The notes: generated by a model from the sequence alone, not told the origin. Counted from the stretch's first letter, positions 27,031-36,725 are shown. The stretch: DNA of 64,000 nt from Verrucomicrobiia bacterium (GCA_022072455.1 JAJVHY010000009.1:62001-126000), one strand, 5' to 3'. Translations and numbers: made by a program.

Positions 27031-27468
27031 TCACGCCGGAGGGGGGACCTCGTCGGCGCTGGCGGAGCGTCCGAACCGGAAACTGAAGAACGGCATCTCC
27101 AACATTTCGTCGAGCAGTTGAATCAGCCGCTTGGCATCCACCGGTTTGGGAACAATGGTCCGGCAGCCGACTTGGCCCTGCAAGGCTTTGGCGACCTGTT
27201 GTGTGACCGTCGCAGTCAAGAGGATGACCGGGGTGTTTTTCAACTGACCTTTGGTTTGGAACTCCGCCAGCAGTTGCCCGCCATCCATCTGCGGCATCAC
27301 CACATCCAGCAGGATCGCCGCGGGCTTGAACTCCAATGCCGCCGCGACCGCCTGCAGCGGGTGATTCTCAACGCGAACCTCATACCGACCGGTCCGCTCC
27401 AAGTTCATCTTGACCAAGTTGGTAAACGGGACTTCATCATCAATCATCAAAATGCGTTTTTTTTCCAT
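27031..27468 (-). CDS. Stand-alone receiver domain response regulator
   Basis: A CheY-like receiver of 145 residues: RILMIDDEVPF at the start, phosphoacceptor Asp55 in LLDVVMPQMDG, a conserved Thr in LLTAT and Lys108 in IVPKPVDAK. There is no output domain; the last 20 residues are Pro/Ala-rich. It follows two kinase genes and an unknown gene on the minus strand, so it is the probable target of those kinases or of the nearby HPt protein. Confidence 0.92.
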   Translation of the reverse strand: MEKKRILMIDDEVPFTNLVKMNLERTGRYEVRVENHPLQAVAAALEFKPAAILLDVVMPQMDGGQLLAEFQTKGQLKNTPVILLTATVTQQVAKALQGQVGCRTIVPKPVDAKRLIQLLDEMLEMPFFSFRFGRSASADEVPPPA

Positions 27469-27483
27469 AGCTGATCTCCGGGT

Positions 27484-27915
27484 TTAGGCTTGGTTGAGGA
27501 AATATTTGATTTGCCGGGCGACTTGGATGAACTGCAAGGGATCCTTCATGACGGCCTGCCACTGCGCGGTCGTCGCCGGCCAGTCGCCGCCGCCTTGGCT
27601 GCACCGGTTGAGCAACTCGGTGGCCCAGCGTTCGACTCCCGTTCGATCCGCCAGTAGCGCGCAGGCAATCAGCAACGACCGCACTGCCCGCAGGGTCGCG
27701 CCGGTGACTTGGTTGGCGACGATGTCCTTGAGCACCGGGGTCGTGTCGAGTTCGACGCAGCGGTGCAACTCCGCGACATCCAGATCCACTCGCGGCCGGT
27801 ATTCGATCACGTCCCGGAATAAGCGGGCGAAATCCGCGCCGTACTTCTGCCGCAGCCCGGCCTCGAAGGCATCGGTCAATACGGTCTGTACGTCTTTGAG
27901 ACAATGGATTTGCAT
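27484..27915 (-). CDS. Unknown protein encoded between histidine kinase and receiver
   Basis: 143 residues, mostly predicted helical, without membrane segments or a recognised motif (MQIHCLKDVQTVLTDAFEAG at the start). Its ATG overlaps the stop of the upstream histidine kinase by one base (TAATG), so the two are translationally coupled. It is followed 15 bp later by the receiver gene. Its location suggests a partner of the kinase or of its receiver, but the sequence gives no direct clue. Confidence 0.8.
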   Translation of the reverse strand: MQIHCLKDVQTVLTDAFEAGLRQKYGADFARLFRDVIEYRPRVDLDVAELHRCVELDTTPVLKDIVANQVTGATLRAVRSLLIACALLADRTGVERWATELLNRCSQGGGDWPATTAQWQAVMKDPLQFIQVARQIKYFLNQA

Positions 27916-29147
27916 TAGTGCACAGCTCCTTTCCCGTTGTGAAATACGATAGTGGCTTGGACGCCGCCCTCGGGACGGTTGGCGACTTCGAGTGTCCCGG
28001 TGTGCTGAAGAATAATCTGTTGTGCGACCGCCAATCCCATACCGGAGCCGACGCCGACCGGCTTCGTGGTGAAGAACGGATCGAACACCTTCGCCAGCGC
28101 CTCCGGCGGAATCCCGGTGCCCGTATCCAAGACCTCGACCACCACATCCGCGTCGCGCAGGCTGGTGCGGACGGTCAACGTCCCGCCTTTGGGCATCGCA
28201 TGGCAGGCGTTCATGAACAGGTTGATGAACACCTGCTCGATGCGGATCCGGTCAATCTGGCGGGGCGGCAGGGCGGGGGCAAACTTCCGCACCACTTGAA
28301 TCCCGCGAGCGCTGAACTCGTGATGCACCAACCGCAACGCCCGATCCACGACCGAATTCAGATTTTCAGTGGTCGGTTGCAGTTCGCGGGGCGCCGCGTA
28401 GTCGAGGAGTTCACGCACAATGGCGTCGGCCCGTTCCACAGCATCGCGCATGTCGTGCAGGACGGTATCGGTTTCTGGCTGCCCAGTCTGCAGGCAATCC
28501 TCAAAGTACCCGACGCCCATCAATAAAATGGCGAGCGGATTCTTGATCTCGTGCGCGATGCCGGCCGCCAATTGGCCGATGGATTCAAGTTTCTCGGCCT
28601 GGATCAATTTCGCCTGCGTGTTTTTGAGATTCTCGTATGTCGCCAGCAATTCGATCTGACTGCGCGCCAGGTCGGCATTAAACTGGTGCAGTTGTTCGGC
28701 GGCCTGCTTGCGCGCGCTGATGTCGTGGTTGACGCCGGCCACGCCGATGAATTCGCCGGCCCTGTCGCGCAGGGCCACTTTCGTTGTCAACAACCAGCGC
28801 GCCCGCCCTTGGGCATCGGTGAGGCAAGCTTCCCGGTTGATCAGCGGCTGACCGGACTGCGCGAGGGCGCGTTCCTCGCTGGCAAATTGCTCCGCCAAAC
28901 CCGCCGGGAAAAAATCAAAATCCGTCCGCCCGAGGATCGCGTCGGGTGTGGTGTTGAAAAAATGCGCCGTCGCGGCGTTGACCAACACAAACCGGCCCTC
29001 AGAATCTTTCACATAGATTTGGTCCGGCAGCGAATCGAGAACCAGATTCGCCCAGTCGCGAGTGTTGAATGCGGGGCGAGCCAGTGTCGCCGTACTCACC
29101 GCGCCTGATTCCTCCAACCATCCCGCCGCTGCATGATAGGTTGCCAT
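27915..29147 (-). CDS. PAS-domain sensor histidine kinase
   Basis: 410 residues, apparently soluble. A PAS domain occupies about residues 30-150 (DQIYVKDSEGRFVLVNAATAHFF, then WLLTTKVALRDRAGEFIGVAGV). A coiled-coil linker leads to the HisKA domain with His199 in GIAHEIKNPL. The HATPase domain has the N box FINLFMNACHAMPKGG, G1 VLDTGTGIP, F box FDPFFTTKPVG and G2 GSGMGLA. It belongs to the NtrB-like group. It is the second kinase of the minus-strand signalling operon, 66 bp after the GAF kinase. Confidence 0.93.
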   Translation of the reverse strand: MATYHAAAGWLEESGAVSTATLARPAFNTRDWANLVLDSLPDQIYVKDSEGRFVLVNAATAHFFNTTPDAILGRTDFDFFPAGLAEQFASEERALAQSGQPLINREACLTDAQGRARWLLTTKVALRDRAGEFIGVAGVNHDISARKQAAEQLHQFNADLARSQIELLATYENLKNTQAKLIQAEKLESIGQLAAGIAHEIKNPLAILLMGVGYFEDCLQTGQPETDTVLHDMRDAVERADAIVRELLDYAAPRELQPTTENLNSVVDRALRLVHHEFSARGIQVVRKFAPALPPRQIDRIRIEQVFINLFMNACHAMPKGGTLTVRTSLRDADVVVEVLDTGTGIPPEALAKVFDPFFTTKPVGVGSGMGLAVAQQIILQHTGTLEVANRPEGGVQATIVFHNGKGAVH

Positions 29148-29213
29148 ATCGCGCAGTGGAAAAATAACGCCGGCAGCTCTTCGCCGTCAACCGCAGTTAC
29201 CCCCTGAATCGGT

Positions 29214-30932
29214 CTAGGGGGCTCCATCCGCCGGCAAGAGAATATGAAACGCTGTGCCCTGCCGGGGAGCGCTCTCGACTTCGATCCGACCTTGGTGGGC
29301 GTCCACGATGATCTTGTAGACGATGGCCAAGCCGAGGCCGGTCCCGTGGGCTTTCGTCGTCAGAAACGGCTCGAACAACCGCGCCTGTTGTTCCGGTGTC
29401 ATTCCCACGCCGGTGTCGCGAAATGTCACCACCACCGTGCCCGGCGCGCGCACGCCGGTGGTGATGGACAATTGCCCACCCGCCGGCATCGCCTCAGCGG
29501 CGTTGAGGATGAGATTCAGACAAGCCTGTTCGAGTTGGCCCCGGTCAGCCTTGAGCGCCGGCAGATGGCCGGCCAAGTCGGTGACCAATTCGACCCGCTG
29601 TTGCTGTAATTTCCGGCGCGTCAGCATGAGTACATCGTTGAGCAAGGCGTTAAGATCAACTGGCTGGAAACTCGGTTCGTTCGAGCGCGCGTAGCTGAGC
29701 AGGCGTTCCACGATTTTGTTTAGATGCTCCATTTTCTCCGCGACGATTTCCGCATCGCGCGCACGCGGATCAGTGGCCGGGAACTTCAACTCCAGCGAAT
29801 GAAACAACATTTGCATCACCGTCAACGGATTGCGGATCTCATGCGCGACCTCGGCGGCGAGCAGGCCGAGGGTGCCGAGTCGTTCGGCTTGCCGGAGTTG
29901 TTCTTCGGCTTGCACCACTTTTTCGTGCGCCTGCGCGTTGGTGATCGCGACGGCGGCCAGGCTGGCCAGCGTGGAGAGGATTTTCATGTCCTGCGTCGAA
30001 TACCGGTACGGCGTGGCGCTGTAGACGCTGAGGGCCCCAATGACTTGCTCGCCAAATTCGAGCGGCACCGAGAGCAGTGACACCAGTCCGTCTTGCCGGG
30101 CCAGTTCGATGTGCTGATACGCATCGTGGTGCTGGACGTTGTAGACCTGAATCGGTTTCCGGCGGCGGACGACGCTGCCGATGATGCTCTCACTGACCGG
30201 TAACGGCGGCTTGCTCAGGTAATCCGCACTCGCGCCGTGGCAGGCGCGGAGTTCGAGCTGGTCCCGGTCCGCATTCAGCAACATCAGCGAACAGACTTTC
30301 GTCTCCATCAACCGGCACGCGGCGGCGGTCACGCGTTTGAGCACGTCCTCGAGATTGAGGGACGAGTTGATGGATTGCGCGACGTGGAAGAGGGCTTCGA
30401 GTTTGCGGGCGTTGTGGGCGACGGCTTCGTAGAGCCAGGAATTGTGGATGACTTGCGCCGCCTGATTCGCGAGCGCGACGAGCAAATCTTCCTCAGCCTG
30501 GCTGAACGCATTCTGGCGCGTCGAGTCCACGTTGAGCACGCCGATGAGCTGGCCTTCGAGCAGCAACGGCACCGCCAGCTCGCTGCGAATGTCGTTGCGA
30601 ACCGAGATGTACCGCGGGTCGGTGCTGACGTCGGCCAGTCGCAGCGGTTGGCCGGTTTTGGCGACCCAGCCGGTCACGCCGCGCCCAATGGCAAGTTTGA
30701 GTTGCCGGGCTTCGTCACTCAGGCCGATGGCGACTTCGATTTCGAGGAGTTGCGTGTGCGGGTCAATGAGCACGAGCGAACCGCTCGTCGCCTTCATTAG
30801 TTCGACGGCTTCGCGGAGAACGAGGTCGAGGACTGTGGCCGGTTCGAGAGAGGAATTGATGACGCGGCTGACCCGGGTCAGCACTTCGTAGTGCCGGAGT
30901 TTTTCGTTGGCCGGTGGGGTGGAGCGCGCCAT
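29214..30932 (-). CDS. Histidine kinase with two GAF domains
   Basis: 572 residues from the ATG at 30932; the longer frame to 31058 has no family resemblance. GAF1 (about 25-170) and GAF2 (about 185-335) are followed by HisKA with His364 in AAEVAHEIRNPLTV. The ATPase domain has LNLILNAAEAMPAGG, FRDTGVGM, LFEPFLTTKAHG and TGLGLA. No membrane helix is visible, so it should sense a cytoplasmic ligand or redox cue. It is the first gene of the minus-strand operon (two kinases, unknown, receiver, STAS) converging on the chemosensory operon. Confidence 0.93.
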   Translation of the reverse strand: MARSTPPANEKLRHYEVLTRVSRVINSSLEPATVLDLVLREAVELMKATSGSLVLIDPHTQLLEIEVAIGLSDEARQLKLAIGRGVTGWVAKTGQPLRLADVSTDPRYISVRNDIRSELAVPLLLEGQLIGVLNVDSTRQNAFSQAEEDLLVALANQAAQVIHNSWLYEAVAHNARKLEALFHVAQSINSSLNLEDVLKRVTAAACRLMETKVCSLMLLNADRDQLELRACHGASADYLSKPPLPVSESIIGSVVRRRKPIQVYNVQHHDAYQHIELARQDGLVSLLSVPLEFGEQVIGALSVYSATPYRYSTQDMKILSTLASLAAVAITNAQAHEKVVQAEEQLRQAERLGTLGLLAAEVAHEIRNPLTVMQMLFHSLELKFPATDPRARDAEIVAEKMEHLNKIVERLLSYARSNEPSFQPVDLNALLNDVLMLTRRKLQQQRVELVTDLAGHLPALKADRGQLEQACLNLILNAAEAMPAGGQLSITTGVRAPGTVVVTFRDTGVGMTPEQQARLFEPFLTTKAHGTGLGLAIVYKIIVDAHQGRIEVESAPRQGTAFHILLPADGAP

Positions 30933-31048
30933 CAGCGCGACCCGGTAACGAGATTTGTGGCGTCTGTCAACAATCCAAAAAGTCACTCGACGCCGCGCGC
31001 CGCCGGCGTTAATTTCGCAATGGTTGCAAAAATAACTGGAGGATTTCC

Positions 31049-32137
31049 ATGACAACAATCAAAGCAATCTCGCGGGTGAGTCAGTTTCAGTGCGTTGTGC
31101 TGGCAGTGGCGCTGGTTGGAGCGTCAGCTTGGGCGATCGATGGGGGCGATGATTTCAATGACAACACCGTGGAGCCCACCAAGTGGGGCACCGACGAACA
31201 GATCGGTGGCGGTGCCTTGGCCGAGACCGGCGGCCAGTTGCAATATACCGTCACGAAAGGCAGCAAGTGGGATGAGACGCTCCGCCCGTGGGTGCTGACT
31301 CAATTCCCGACGACCTCGAACTGGGAAGTCGTGGTCAATGTCATCAACACCATTGAGCTGGGTAAAAATCAGGTGTGCAGCTTCGGGTTTTACATTCGGA
31401 ACTGGCGCGATCCGTATGACCGCCTCGGTGTGGAGCTTTACTCCTCGACGCTGGGCGGTGGGCCGACCCGACGCGGGTTTTATTCGTTTCTGGTGACGGA
31501 CGACTGGTTCGTCAACGATACCGATACCTTTGACATTGGGACAACATTCGGCGCGGTGCGCATCGCGTTCAACAGCGCGACGCAAGTGCTGACCGCATAC
31601 TACGACGTGAATTCCGCCAACGGCTATCAATGGGCGGTGTTGGGTTCGTATGGTATCGGCGGCAGCGGCGGCGCGTCCGGTAACACCGATTGGGACATGG
31701 GGGCAACTGACCGGTTGACCTTGTTGTTGTATGGCTACGGCGAGAAGGCGGTGATTACCGGCAATACACTCGCCGGCGACGACCTCGCCACCACCGGCGG
31801 AATTCCCTATGAAATTGCCCCGAGCAATCTGACCGGAGCTTTTTCCGGCGTGAAAGAAAAATGCTCCACGCTCTGCACCCTCAAAGGCAAACTCGCCATG
31901 CTCAACGGCACGACCTCGCCGATACGCCCGACACGAGTGCGGATTTTCCTGTCCACTGATGCGGTTTTCAACGACGGGGTTGATAGCTTGATTCAGACTT
32001 CCCTGACCAAGTTTGCCAAACCCGGCAAAGCGGCCAAACTCAAATTGGCTGCAGCGAGTGAATCCAGTTTCAGCGGATTTTACCTGCTGGCCGTGGATGA
32101 CAGCGGGCAAGTCTTGGGGAGTTACCTGATTCCCTGA
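31049..32137 (+). CDS. Secreted protein of unknown function
   Basis: 362 residues with a signal peptide (FQCVVLAVALVGASAWA, cleavage near residue 29) and GGAGG six bases before the ATG. The N-terminal 220 residues look like a concanavalin/jelly-roll beta-sandwich (DGGDDFNDNTVEPTKWGTDEQ; WEVVVNVINTIELGKNQ), as in LamG-like or glycosidase-associated domains. A second beta-rich domain of about 100 residues follows (CTLKGKLAMLNGTTSP). No PEP-CTERM signal is present. Its stop is 4 bp before the adenylation gene, so the two probably form an operon. Confidence 0.8.
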   Translation: MTTIKAISRVSQFQCVVLAVALVGASAWAIDGGDDFNDNTVEPTKWGTDEQIGGGALAETGGQLQYTVTKGSKWDETLRPWVLTQFPTTSNWEVVVNVINTIELGKNQVCSFGFYIRNWRDPYDRLGVELYSSTLGGGPTRRGFYSFLVTDDWFVNDTDTFDIGTTFGAVRIAFNSATQVLTAYYDVNSANGYQWAVLGSYGIGGSGGASGNTDWDMGATDRLTLLLYGYGEKAVITGNTLAGDDLATTGGIPYEIAPSNLTGAFSGVKEKCSTLCTLKGKLAMLNGTTSPIRPTRVRIFLSTDAVFNDGVDSLIQTSLTKFAKPGKAAKLKLAAASESSFSGFYLLAVDDSGQVLGSYLIP

Positions 32138-32141
32138 CCCC

Positions 32142-33881
32142 GTGACAAAACCCGGTGTTGTCTGGACGAAACGCGACTGCGAGCAAACAATCCCGCAGCG
32201 TTTCGCGACCATCGTGGCGCGGTATCCCGGCCAGATTGCCATTCGCACCCGGGACGCCACGTGGACTTACCGGGAGTTGGACCGACGGGCGCAAACCATC
32301 GCGACTGCGTTGCGAAACCTTCGCGGTGACGCCTTGGAGCCGGTCGGGCTGTTGTTTCCGCAAGGCGCGTGGCAGTGCGCCGCGACACTGGGGGCGCTCC
32401 AAGCCCGGAAAATCTATGTGCCGCTCGATCAATCACTGCCCCCGGCCCGCCGTGCTGAGATTGTCGCGGAGGCTGAGATCAAGGTGGTTCTTACCGATAC
32501 CAAGCAACCTGGTACCGTCGATGTCACTAAATTGGAATCCAGTGAGGAGTTCCGGCTGCCAGCCGCTGACTGCCGCGACCCGGCATACATCTACTTCACC
32601 TCCGGCACGACCGGCAAACCCAAGGGCGTCGTGGATTCGCACCGGAACGTGTTGCACAACATTTTGCGCTATACGAGTCAACTCCACATTCAGGCCACGG
32701 ACCGGCTTTCGCTATTGCAGGCACCGGCCTTCAGCGGCGCGGTCTCGTCGTTTTTCGCGGCTGTGCTCAACGGGGCCACAAGTTTGCCGGCCGATGTGCG
32801 CGCGGAACATCCCGACGCGCTGGCCGAATGGCTGATCGCCGAACGCGCTACGATGTTGCACGGCGTGCCGGCCTTGATTCGGAGTCTGCTGCGGCCGGGG
32901 CGGCGTTTCCCGGCGCTGCGCGTAGTCCGGCTCGAAGGTGATCAAGCCACCAGTCAGGATGTCGAACTATTCCGGCAACATTTTCCCGCCGACTGCCTCC
33001 TCGCGAACGGACTGGGCGCAACCGAAATGGGCTTAGCCCGGCAATTCATCATCACGCCGGCAACCGCCGTGCCGGCCGGGATCCTGCCGGTTGGTTATCC
33101 CGTGCCGGATGTGCGCGTGTTGATTTTGGACGAGAACGGTCTGGATGCCGGCGTGGAAACGGTCGGCGAAATTGCGGCGCAGAGTGAATATCTGGCGTTG
33201 GGTTATTGGAAAAACCCGACGGCAACCGCTGCGCGATTTCTCGTAACGCCGGCCGGCCGCATCTACCGGACAGGTGACCGGGGACGATTGCGGGCCGACG
33301 GTTGTTTGGAGTTTCTCGGCCGGACGGATTCACGAATCAAGATTCGCGGGCAATTCGTGGATTTGGCGGAAGTGGAAACGGCGGTGTTGGCTTTGCCGGC
33401 GGTGTGGGAAGCAGCGGTGGTGGCGCGGCCCAACCAATGGGGCGAGAACGAGATCGTCGCGTTTGTCGTTGCGCCGATCGCCGTTGCCAAGCTGCGCGCC
33501 GAACTGGTCGGCCAATTGCCGGCGGTGATGATGCCGACGCGGTTGGTCGCGGTTGACCGGCTGCCGCTCAACGAAAATGGGAAAGTGGACCGGCGCGCGT
33601 TGCAGAGCCGGGAACTTCCATCCGTGGAGTTGACCGGCAGCCGCGCTCCCCGGACCGAATGTGAACTCAAACTAGCCGCGATCTGGGCGGTGGTTTTGGG
33701 TCGAGAGAGCGTGGCCGTGGACGCGCCATTCTTGGAGTTGGGCGGGGATTCGTTGCGCGCGCTGCAAATCCTTTCACGGGTGCGCGATGAGTTCCGCATC
33801 GAGTTGACACCGCAGGAATTCTTCAACGCGCCAACCGTTCTCGATCAGGCCCGGTTGCTGGCGAATGCCGGCTCACTTTAG
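32142..33881 (+). CDS. Adenylation-carrier didomain protein (NRPS-like)
   Basis: 579 residues with a GTG start at 32142. An AMP-forming adenylation domain shows core motifs YIYFTSGTTGKPKGV (A3), NGLGATEMG (A5), YRTGDRGRL (A7), GRTDSRIKIRGQFV (A8) and NENGKVDRRAL (A10). The last 80 residues are a carrier domain with FLELGGDSLRAL, whose Ser takes phosphopantetheine. There is no condensation, reductase or thioesterase domain, so it can load an amino or other carboxylic acid but needs partners in trans. The AcpS encoded at 37805 or another transferase could activate it. The substrate cannot be told from sequence alone. Confidence 0.88.
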   Translation: MTKPGVVWTKRDCEQTIPQRFATIVARYPGQIAIRTRDATWTYRELDRRAQTIATALRNLRGDALEPVGLLFPQGAWQCAATLGALQARKIYVPLDQSLPPARRAEIVAEAEIKVVLTDTKQPGTVDVTKLESSEEFRLPAADCRDPAYIYFTSGTTGKPKGVVDSHRNVLHNILRYTSQLHIQATDRLSLLQAPAFSGAVSSFFAAVLNGATSLPADVRAEHPDALAEWLIAERATMLHGVPALIRSLLRPGRRFPALRVVRLEGDQATSQDVELFRQHFPADCLLANGLGATEMGLARQFIITPATAVPAGILPVGYPVPDVRVLILDENGLDAGVETVGEIAAQSEYLALGYWKNPTATAARFLVTPAGRIYRTGDRGRLRADGCLEFLGRTDSRIKIRGQFVDLAEVETAVLALPAVWEAAVVARPNQWGENEIVAFVVAPIAVAKLRAELVGQLPAVMMPTRLVAVDRLPLNENGKVDRRALQSRELPSVELTGSRAPRTECELKLAAIWAVVLGRESVAVDAPFLELGGDSLRALQILSRVRDEFRIELTPQEFFNAPTVLDQARLLANAGSL

Positions 33882-36628
33882 CTCGCGAGCAGGTGGATGG
33901 CGGCTTCGAGTTTTTCGCGGATGTTGGCGAGTTGGGCTTCGTCGGTGATTTTCTCACCGGCGAAATTTTGGACGTAAAAGGAATCAATCGCGGCGCCTTT
34001 TTCCGTGAAGATTTTCGCGAAGCTGATGTCCAGTCCCAGCGTGCTGAGCGTGCTGGTCAACGCGTAGAGTAAGCCGACGCGGTCTTCAGTCTGGATTTCG
34101 ACGACGGTCCGCGTTTGGCTGATTTCGTTGTCGAAATCGATGACCGTCGGGATGCGGACTTCCCGGATCCGCGGGACGGTGCCGCGTTTGGCGCGGATTT
34201 TTTCGAGGACCTGGTGAAAATCAATGTCCTCCTTGTTCGTCAACGTGCGCCGCAACATCTCCTCCGCGGCGGCAATTTGCTTTTGATCGCTGACGGCTTG
34301 AAGGTCACGGTCGCAGACGCCAAAATGGTCGAGGACGACGTGGTCGCCGCGGGTGTAGATGTGCGCGCTAAGGACGTTCAACTCCGCGGCGGCAAACGCA
34401 CCGGCGATTTTCGAGAATAATCCGAGTCGGTCCCAGGTACAGATCGATACGCGCGAATAGGATTGCGCCGGGAAGGATTGCCAGTTGATGACTGGCACGA
34501 GGGTGTCTTCGGCGGCTTCGACTTCGAGTTGGCGCATGAGAAACCGGTGGATCAGTAAAAGATGTTGGGTGGCTTCGTCGGCGCTGGTGTTGATGTAGTA
34601 GCTGGCCGGCATCAACTCGAAGTGCGAGTAAATCTCCTCCAGCGGCAACTGGCCTTTCAGTTTCGCGCTGACTTCTTTGTAGAGCTGCTCGATGCGCTTG
34701 GAGAGGATGTTTTTGGCGCGTTCGCCGCCTTCGATGGCTTGGGTGGTGCGGTTGTACAATTCCCAGAGCAATGCCTGTTTCCATTCCGACCAGGTCTTGA
34801 TGCTCGTGCCGGCAGCGTCGGCGAAGGTCAACAACATGAGGCTGTCGAGATAGGCCTGGAATTTCACGATGCGGACGGCGGCGTCAATCGTGGCGCTGTC
34901 GTCAATGTCGCGGCGCTGGGAAAGCAGGCTGAGTTTGAGGTGATCGCGGACGAGGAACAGCAATTTCGCCGTCTCATCGGTGCCGAGGCGGAGCCGGTGC
35001 GCGACTTTTTTGGCCATCTCGTTGCTGGCTTCGGCGTGCAGCTTTGCATTCGCGGCCTTGCCGACGTCGTGGAGCAGGACGGCGAGGTAAAGCACATGCG
35101 GTTGGTCGAGTTTTTGAAAAAGCTTCCGGTACGCCGCGTGGGGCGGTTCAGTGGCTTCGAGGGTCCGGTCGAGGTGTTCGACAACTTGCAGCGTGTGTTC
35201 ATCCGCGGTGTAGCGGTGAAAAAACTCGTGCTGCACGAGACACGTCAGCCGGCCGAATTCGGGCAGTAGTTTTCCGAGGAACTCAACCTCATGCATCTGG
35301 CGGAGGATCCGCGCGACCTGCCCTTTTTGCTGGAGAATCGCCAGCAACGTGTCGCGGGTGGTCGGCGCGGATTGGAAGGATCGATCCACCAGCGCGAGAT
35401 TTTTCCGCACCAGCGCCTGTAGGTCCGGGCTGAGTTCAGCATTGCGTTGTTGGGCGTACAGAAAGACGCGCAGCATGCGGTGCCGGTCTTCTTTGAAAAC
35501 GTCCGGGGTCGCTGCGTCAATCTGTCCGGCGCGAATCAGAAAGCCGTCAATTTCCTCCGCCTTCGGTCCGCGGCGGAGCAGGGCGGTGAGAAGGGGAAAG
35601 CGCGGCGGTTTGATCGCCATGCGTTCGGCCAGCGAGTTGGTGAGCAGAAAAATGGTGCGCGAATGCATGTAGTAGTCGCGCATGAACGCCTCGGTGCGCC
35701 GCAAGACATCGTGTTGGCGGTAACCAAAATCATCGGCCAACTGCAACTGCAGACCGAGCGCGATCGAGTCACACGGCCGGTTGGTCAGGTAGTGCAGCGC
35801 GTTGCGGATGCGGAGAATGAAATCATACGCGGCGTCGAGTTGTCGTTGTTCGCTGGGCTCGACCAGGCCCTGCTTCCGCAATTCCCCCAACGAGAGCGCC
35901 CCGTGCTTGAAGAAAGCCATCCAGATCAGGTTTTGAAAATCGCGCAGTCCGCCGCAGCCGTTCTTCACATTCGGCTCTTGCAGATAAACGGAGTCGCCGT
36001 ACTTCTCGTGCCGGGCGCGTTGGTCTTCCATGCGCGCCGCGATGTACTCGTCCTCGTGACCCTGCACGCACTCCTTCACCAACGTGGTGTGAAACTGCTC
36101 GAACAACTGCCGGTCCCCCATCAACAGCCGCGCCTCAATCAGCGCCGTCTTTGATTGCATATCGCTGTTGGCCTGCGCGACGGCTTCGGCTATCGAACGC
36201 GTCGAATGGCCGACCTTCAACCCGACATCCCACAACGCATACAATACCGGCTCGACCACCGCGGCGATGAACGGCGCATCTTTCGAATTATGCACAAACA
36301 TGATGTCGAGGTCGGAACAGGGACTCAACTCCCCACGCCCATAACCGCCGTACGCAATCAACAACAACGGCACTGCCGGTAAATCGGTCTTCTTGATCGC
36401 CGTGGTGAAGAGATGTTCCAACAACAAATCCATCACATCCGCCCGCCCCTGCGCCACTTCCCGGCCCGTCGCACCAGCTCCATGCAACAAGCGCAGCCGG
36501 TGGGTTTCCACTTTCAAGAACCGCTTGTAAGTCGCAAGAATCTCGGCCGGTTTCGCGCCCGGCTTCAACGTCAGCCGTTCCTTGGCATGATGCCGGACTT
36601 TCTCCCGGTGCAGGTGCTGGGCGGTCAT
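33878..36628 (-). CDS. glnD: [Protein-PII] uridylyltransferase / uridylyl-removing enzyme
   Basis: Nitrogen-status sensor that uridylylates and deuridylylates PII. From the ATG at 36628 it has 916 residues, close to typical. The nucleotidyltransferase motif GGYGRGELSPCSDLDIMF is near residue 97, the HD phosphohydrolase site includes LLHDVGKAANAKLHAE, and two C-terminal ACT domains bind glutamine (SRVSICTWDRLGLFSKIAGA; TVVEIQTEDRVGLLYALT). Upstream in-frame codons to 36796 overlap the region before a divergent gene and are not family-like. It converges with the adenylation gene, overlapping by 4 bases. Confidence 0.95.
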   Translation of the reverse strand: MTAQHLHREKVRHHAKERLTLKPGAKPAEILATYKRFLKVETHRLRLLHGAGATGREVAQGRADVMDLLLEHLFTTAIKKTDLPAVPLLLIAYGGYGRGELSPCSDLDIMFVHNSKDAPFIAAVVEPVLYALWDVGLKVGHSTRSIAEAVAQANSDMQSKTALIEARLLMGDRQLFEQFHTTLVKECVQGHEDEYIAARMEDQRARHEKYGDSVYLQEPNVKNGCGGLRDFQNLIWMAFFKHGALSLGELRKQGLVEPSEQRQLDAAYDFILRIRNALHYLTNRPCDSIALGLQLQLADDFGYRQHDVLRRTEAFMRDYYMHSRTIFLLTNSLAERMAIKPPRFPLLTALLRRGPKAEEIDGFLIRAGQIDAATPDVFKEDRHRMLRVFLYAQQRNAELSPDLQALVRKNLALVDRSFQSAPTTRDTLLAILQQKGQVARILRQMHEVEFLGKLLPEFGRLTCLVQHEFFHRYTADEHTLQVVEHLDRTLEATEPPHAAYRKLFQKLDQPHVLYLAVLLHDVGKAANAKLHAEASNEMAKKVAHRLRLGTDETAKLLFLVRDHLKLSLLSQRRDIDDSATIDAAVRIVKFQAYLDSLMLLTFADAAGTSIKTWSEWKQALLWELYNRTTQAIEGGERAKNILSKRIEQLYKEVSAKLKGQLPLEEIYSHFELMPASYYINTSADEATQHLLLIHRFLMRQLEVEAAEDTLVPVINWQSFPAQSYSRVSICTWDRLGLFSKIAGAFAAAELNVLSAHIYTRGDHVVLDHFGVCDRDLQAVSDQKQIAAAEEMLRRTLTNKEDIDFHQVLEKIRAKRGTVPRIREVRIPTVIDFDNEISQTRTVVEIQTEDRVGLLYALTSTLSTLGLDISFAKIFTEKGAAIDSFYVQNFAGEKITDEAQLANIREKLEAAIHLLAS

Positions 36629-36725
36629 AACCGACACATATAGCCCGAGCCGCCTGCTGCCGCAAGGTGGAACCCGCTGGGATTCAAGCCGGTAGCGTGT
36701 TGCCAACTTGTCACACGCTCCGGGG

